From contig NZ_JAPJPF010000023.1 of assembly GCF_030825805.1 (NCBI RefSeq), positions 1 to 26,760 on the forward strand: 26,760 nt of DNA, read 5' to 3'. The notes under the pieces are model-generated. The model was given only the letters and a program-made list of their open reading frames with translations, did no database searches and was not told the DNA's origin. The DNA is from Streptococcus sp. Lineage in GTDB: Bacteria > Bacillota > Bacilli > Lactobacillales > Streptococcaceae. How positions within the stretch are numbered: position 1 is the stretch's first letter; every line of letters begins with the position of its first letter. Both the position numbers and the translations under genes were made by a program. Positions 24,701 to 26,760 of the stretch are shown one piece after another.

Positions 24701-26244
24701 TTAACCTCCAAATTGATACCCAAAAACCAGTCTTGACTTCAGGTTACACGACCAAGAAGGATGGGGTAGAAACCTTCTATGCTCGTAAAACAAAAGATGT
24801 TGGCAATGGTGGAATCTTACGAGAGCAAGTCTTCTATGTCAAGACCTTTGATGAAGAGGGGACCCTAGTTAAGGAGGGGAAAGACGCCCTAGGGAAGACT
24901 AGCCGTTTTGAAAACCGTGTCTATTTAACGGCAAATGAAGATGGAGGCTATACTCTTCCAGAAGGAATCAGTAAAGACTTACTTTACTATGTGGTTGAAG
25001 ATTACGCTGGAAACCGCGACTTTGCCTCTCTTGCTGATTTTGCTGCTACTGAGGATAGTGGCCGAATTAAGGTATCAGTCCTAGATGCCGATACACATCA
25101 AGAATTAGATACTGATTTTGTCTACCGTATCAAAGATGAACAAGGGCAGTATGTCAACTTAGATAAAGGGAAAGAAATCAATTTCCTTAAGTTTGGTAGC
25201 TATGTTGCAGAACTCTTTGCCTATGACAAATCAGATCTGAAACTCGTCAGCGAACGAACTCAGAAATTTGAAATCACTGCAGAGGATAGCTTTAAGACCA
25301 TCGAATTCTTGGCGAAAGAGATTGTCACTGCTCCTTTGAGCCTGGTCTTTGATCAAGCAGTACCTAGAACAACACCAGTTGTCTTGAAGAATCAAGCTGG
25401 TGAAACCTTTGTTCTTCCAGTTCAACGCTATGGCAAGAATGCTTTTGGGAAAGATGTCCCAGTTGGAACTTATACGATTTCAGTCAGTCTACCAACAGGC
25501 TATGAGTTGTTTGAGGATGCACCGACTGTGACCGTTCTGGCGGATCAAAACAACCTCGCAAAACTTTCTGTTGTCATTAAGACCCAATTGTTGCAATTGC
25601 TGGCTCAACAAGCTAACTTGACCAGCACTCCTCAGTACTTTAATGCAACAAGTGAAAAACGTTTAGCTTATGATGCAGCATACCAAGAAGCTCAGAAAGC
25701 TCTTGCGACTAAGTTATCACAAGCAGAAGTTGACCAAATCTTTTCAAATCTTGGATTGGTAACCAGTCAATTAGATGGGAAAGAGTCTGATTTCACAGCG
25801 CTAAAATCAGCTATTGCTGCCTATGATGCGACTTCAAAAACAGGCCGTTATGCGAACGCTAAGGATTCTGCTCGACGTGCCTTTGATCAAAGCTTTAAGG
25901 AGTTGGCTCTCTTGCTCGTCCGCGAAGGTGTGACACAAGAGCAAATCAACCAAGCGCTTGCGAACTACCAGGCGGCTGATCAACAATTAACTGGCAAAAC
26001 AACCGATTTCTCAAGTCTTAAGAAATTGATTGCAGCAGAACTCCAGTTCCAAGCTAAGAACGCTAAGTTTATCTATGCAGCAGATAAGGTGAAGGTGAAT
26101 TACCTTCAAGCCTTTATCCGCGCTCAAGCAGTACTGGCTAATCCTGGTGCTAGTCAACAGGAAGTCAAGGCGGCCTTAGCAGAGGTTAAAGCTGCTAAGA
26201 AAAAATTAAATGGGAAAAAACCAAAGGTTGCAAAACGCCCATAA
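21754..26244 (+). CDS. Subtilisin-family (S8) surface protease, C5a peptidase/CspA-like, no LPXTG
   Basis: A 1496-residue secreted serine protease. A YSIRK-type signal (FSLRKYKFGVASVLLG, 6-21) ends near Ala33 (NVSA-DETK). Residues about 35-165 form a Glu/Lys/Ala-rich low-complexity prosegment. The catalytic domain has Asp197 (VIDSG), His263 (DSHGMHVTG), oxyanion Asn365 (AAGNS) and Ser591 (GTSMASPH), with a PA-type insertion at about 430-545. Fn3-like domains follow, including a calcium-loop-like SPDGDGNKD near 887. Three helical FIVAR-like repeats of about 72 residues end in LDGK (1340-1343), LTGK (1412-1415) and LNGK (1485-1488). The protein then stops at KPKVAKRP with no LPXTG motif, hydrophobic helix or charged tail. 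GGGGG is the ribosome binding site. Host substrate (complement, fibrinogen, casein or chemokines) is unknown. Confidence 0.93.
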   Translation: MSKQRFSLRKYKFGVASVLLGSVLVFGAGNVSADETKQPETAVIASAEANPALPSESASPVSDQANEQTRDSVVENGKVVDEPASSEKEATSPSVESGSQVVAQEAKTEDKATEKQVEAVTKNEAKPAEKASEGQEKTEVKPSSTEEKAEAKPATEARAEKKAEDKPFSISSNTIINVPQTWEKGYKGEGTVVAVIDSGLDVYHEVLRISDPTKGKFKNQTELEAAKKAAGIDYGKWYNDKVVFAYDYMDGDDNIKEKDHDSHGMHVTGIATGNPDKKAGDGNYVYGVAPEAQVMFMRVFSDRSGSTSDVVYVKAIDDAVALGADVINMSLGSVTGSTVNASPAVREAIQRARAKGVSVIIAAGNSNTYGYGYDNPSAENPDYGVVGSPSTVEESISVASVNDSVVTEEVFTVRGLEDNADLDKGKFTYTAAETDANFENGKEYDYVDAGLGRESDLDSLDLTGKVALIKRGEITFSDKVANVYKKGAIGALIYNSVEGANVKMGLEGDARKIPAVFISKRYGEAIKGKDYKLVFDGSLDNRPNPDADKMSDFSSWGVSTDGQLKPDVTAPGGSIFSSLNDNSYGSMSGTSMASPHVAGVSALVKEYLQAHHPELSPEELSATVKALIMSTAKPHLNKETGAYTSVRQQGAGIVDTAAAVSTDLYVTNEDAYPSVTLGNVEDRFSFDVTVHNISDTDRELKMIVNTTTDDVKDDRFTLKPRKLTETVWPNVTVKAHSSQTVTVTVDASKFAEELTKLMPNGYFLEGFVRFVDPADDGDVVSIPFMGFRGSFQNIPAVEKPIYNLVREGKSGFYYDVPETKHVTSKTNVTSLVSNANDVLYSTAKKETAERSPIVLGTVETPEGLNVLHLDADGNVRLAISPDGDGNKDYVQYRAVVLRNLKNMKAAVYKADDQAFAQPVWTSTGAFSARKNYFDGRGKRSYLVDNTAWEGTNAKGEKVADGHYIYEVRYTPAVPGAEEQVVRFNLQIDTQKPVLTSGYTTKKDGVETFYARKTKDVGNGGILREQVFYVKTFDEEGTLVKEGKDALGKTSRFENRVYLTANEDGGYTLPEGISKDLLYYVVEDYAGNRDFASLADFAATEDSGRIKVSVLDADTHQELDTDFVYRIKDEQGQYVNLDKGKEINFLKFGSYVAELFAYDKSDLKLVSERTQKFEITAEDSFKTIEFLAKEIVTAPLSLVFDQAVPRTTPVVLKNQAGETFVLPVQRYGKNAFGKDVPVGTYTISVSLPTGYELFEDAPTVTVLADQNNLAKLSVVIKTQLLQLLAQQANLTSTPQYFNATSEKRLAYDAAYQEAQKALATKLSQAEVDQIFSNLGLVTSQLDGKESDFTALKSAIAAYDATSKTGRYANAKDSARRAFDQSFKELALLLVREGVTQEQINQALANYQAADQQLTGKTTDFSSLKKLIAAELQFQAKNAKFIYAADKVKVNYLQAFIRAQAVLANPGASQQEVKAALAEVKAAKKKLNGKKPKVAKRP

Positions 26245-26272
26245 CCTTACCCTTTCTTTGAAAGGAATTTCT

Positions 26273-26307
26273 ACAAGTCTGAAACAACAGTTTCGGACTT
26301 GTTTTTT
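26273..26307 (+). terminator. Intrinsic terminator of the protease gene
   Basis: ACAAGTCTGAAAC and GTTTCGGACTTGT form a 13-bp stem (one T-G wobble) with an AACA loop, followed by T6. The T run abuts the glyQ -35 box. Confidence 0.92.
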
Positions 26308-26308
26308 G

Positions 26309-26337
26309 TTTACACTCGAATAGAAATCTGCTATAAT
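26309..26337 (+). promoter_or_regulatory. glyQ promoter
   Basis: TTTACA (26309-26314) and TATAAT (26332-26337) are exactly 17 bases apart. Transcription would start near 26344, at the base of the T-box leader. Confidence 0.82.
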
Positions 26338-26343
26338 ACTAGT

Positions 26344-26540
26344 CAAGAAAGAAAGGCTTATGGCGTTTTTTTAGCGAGCTTGGGACAGTGAAAGCCAAGT
26401 GGAACAAGATAGGCAAGTGGCGCTTTCTCTCAGTAGATAGCTGAGTACAGTAGAATAAAATGAAGTAATAAATTAGGGTGGAACCGCGTTTCTGACGCCC
26501 CTAGGTCACTTGACTTAGGGGGAAAGACACGGTTTTTTTG
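26344..26540 (+). promoter_or_regulatory. Glycine T-box riboswitch leader
   Basis: The conserved T-box sequence AGGGTGGAACCGCG is at 26475-26488; its TGGA bulge complements the UCCA end of uncharged tRNA-Gly. The likely specifier codon is GGC (26412-26414), glycine, in Stem I, which closes by AAGAAAG near 26345 with CTTTCT near 26423. A terminator forms from CCGCGTTTCT and AAAGACACGG around the inner stem CCCCTA/TAGGGG, ending in T7 (26533-26539). Uncharged tRNA-Gly would stabilise the antiterminator and switch on glyQ. Confidence 0.93.
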
Positions 26541-26576
26541 TATCCAAAGTCGCAAGAATTAAAAAAGGAGTAAAAC

Positions 26577-26760
26577 ATGTCTAAAAAATTGACTTTCCAG
26601 GAAATCATCCTTACTTTGCAACAATACTGGAATGACCAGGGTTGTATGCTCATGCAGGCTTATGATAATGAAAAGGGTGCGGGAACCATGAGTCCTTACA
26701 CCTTCCTTCGTGCCATTGGTCCTGAGCCATGGAATGCGGCTTATGTAGAGCCATCTCGTC
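26577..26760 (+). CDS. glyQ: Glycyl-tRNA synthetase alpha subunit (5' part only)
   Basis: The first 61 residues of the alpha chain of the tetrameric (alpha2beta2) glycyl-tRNA synthetase, which carries the class II catalytic core and attaches glycine to tRNA-Gly. The start [18 protein letters not shown], then [21 protein letters not shown] and [19 protein letters not shown], is diagnostic of GlyQ. AAGGAG (26565-26570) is 6 nt before the ATG. The gene is governed by the glycine T-box leader just upstream and runs off the right edge; glyS would be expected next. Confidence 0.96.
   Translation, partial: MSKKLTFQEIILTLQQYWNDQGCMLMQAYDNEKGAGTMSPYTFLRAIGPEPWNAAYVEPSR

Noticed and set aside
26220..26300. 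A frameshifted LPXTG anchor after the protease stop.
   Set aside because: Both alternative frames past the stop were read; neither gives an LPXTG-like motif with a hydrophobic helix, and a terminator follows within 30 nt.

Overview
The window is a piece of a low-GC Gram-positive chromosome, almost certainly a Streptococcus of the mitis/sanguinis/parasanguinis type. The grounds are the EIIAB-Man/alcohol dehydrogenase neighbourhood, a CcrZ-type kinase next to trmB, the rimP-nusA-ylxR-ylxQ-infB-rbfA cluster, a YSIRK-type signal peptide, a glyQ T-box leader, extended -10 promoters and strong AGGAGG ribosome binding sites. Species was not determined. There are no rRNA or tRNA genes, CRISPR arrays, insertion sequences or phage genes. 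Most of the content is housekeeping; the novelty lies in intergenic RNA-like structures, start sites and one surface protease.

Region 1 (1-4500) is carbon and purine uptake: the 5' end of manL (minus), a zinc alcohol dehydrogenase (minus), a Cof-type HAD phosphatase (minus) and an NCS2 purine permease (plus). manL and the dehydrogenase both have CcpA (cre) sites laid over their promoters. Region 2 (4550-7500) is a tight tsaE-GNAT-lytR operon on plus, converging through a shared terminator on a minus operon of a HIT-family hydrolase and a small membrane-anchored coiled-coil protein. Region 3 (7500-10815) runs from a pair of overlapping promoters into ecsA-ecsB and then ccrZ-trmB. Region 4 (10835-16620) is the translation/transcription-factor operon rimP-nusA-ylxR-ylxQ-infB-rbfA, closed by a strong terminator.

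Region 5 (16650-21550) holds a Na/Pi cotransporter with a PhoU-like tail, nagA under a probable GntR-family (NagR) operator, a two-helix membrane miniprotein and an aldo/keto reductase. Region 6 (21550-26760) holds a 1496-residue subtilisin-family surface protease that has a YSIRK signal but no LPXTG anchor, followed by the T-box-controlled start of glyQ.

The most noteworthy items are: (i) a 175-bp dispersed repeat present three times (10835, 18366, 20161), always in the same orientation just behind a plus-strand gene that has no other terminator, with foldable stems largely kept in two copies and decayed in one; (ii) a roughly 140-nt multi-branched, cloverleaf-like structure at 18565-18702 with its own candidate promoter borrowed from the end of repeat copy B; (iii) rimP without a conventional start codon behind a perfect Shine-Dalgarno sequence; (iv) the protease lacking a sorting signal, with a WalR/VicR-type box upstream; (v) a tsaE promoter that predicts a leaderless mRNA; and (vi) mutually overlapping divergent promoters between the HIT gene and ecsA.
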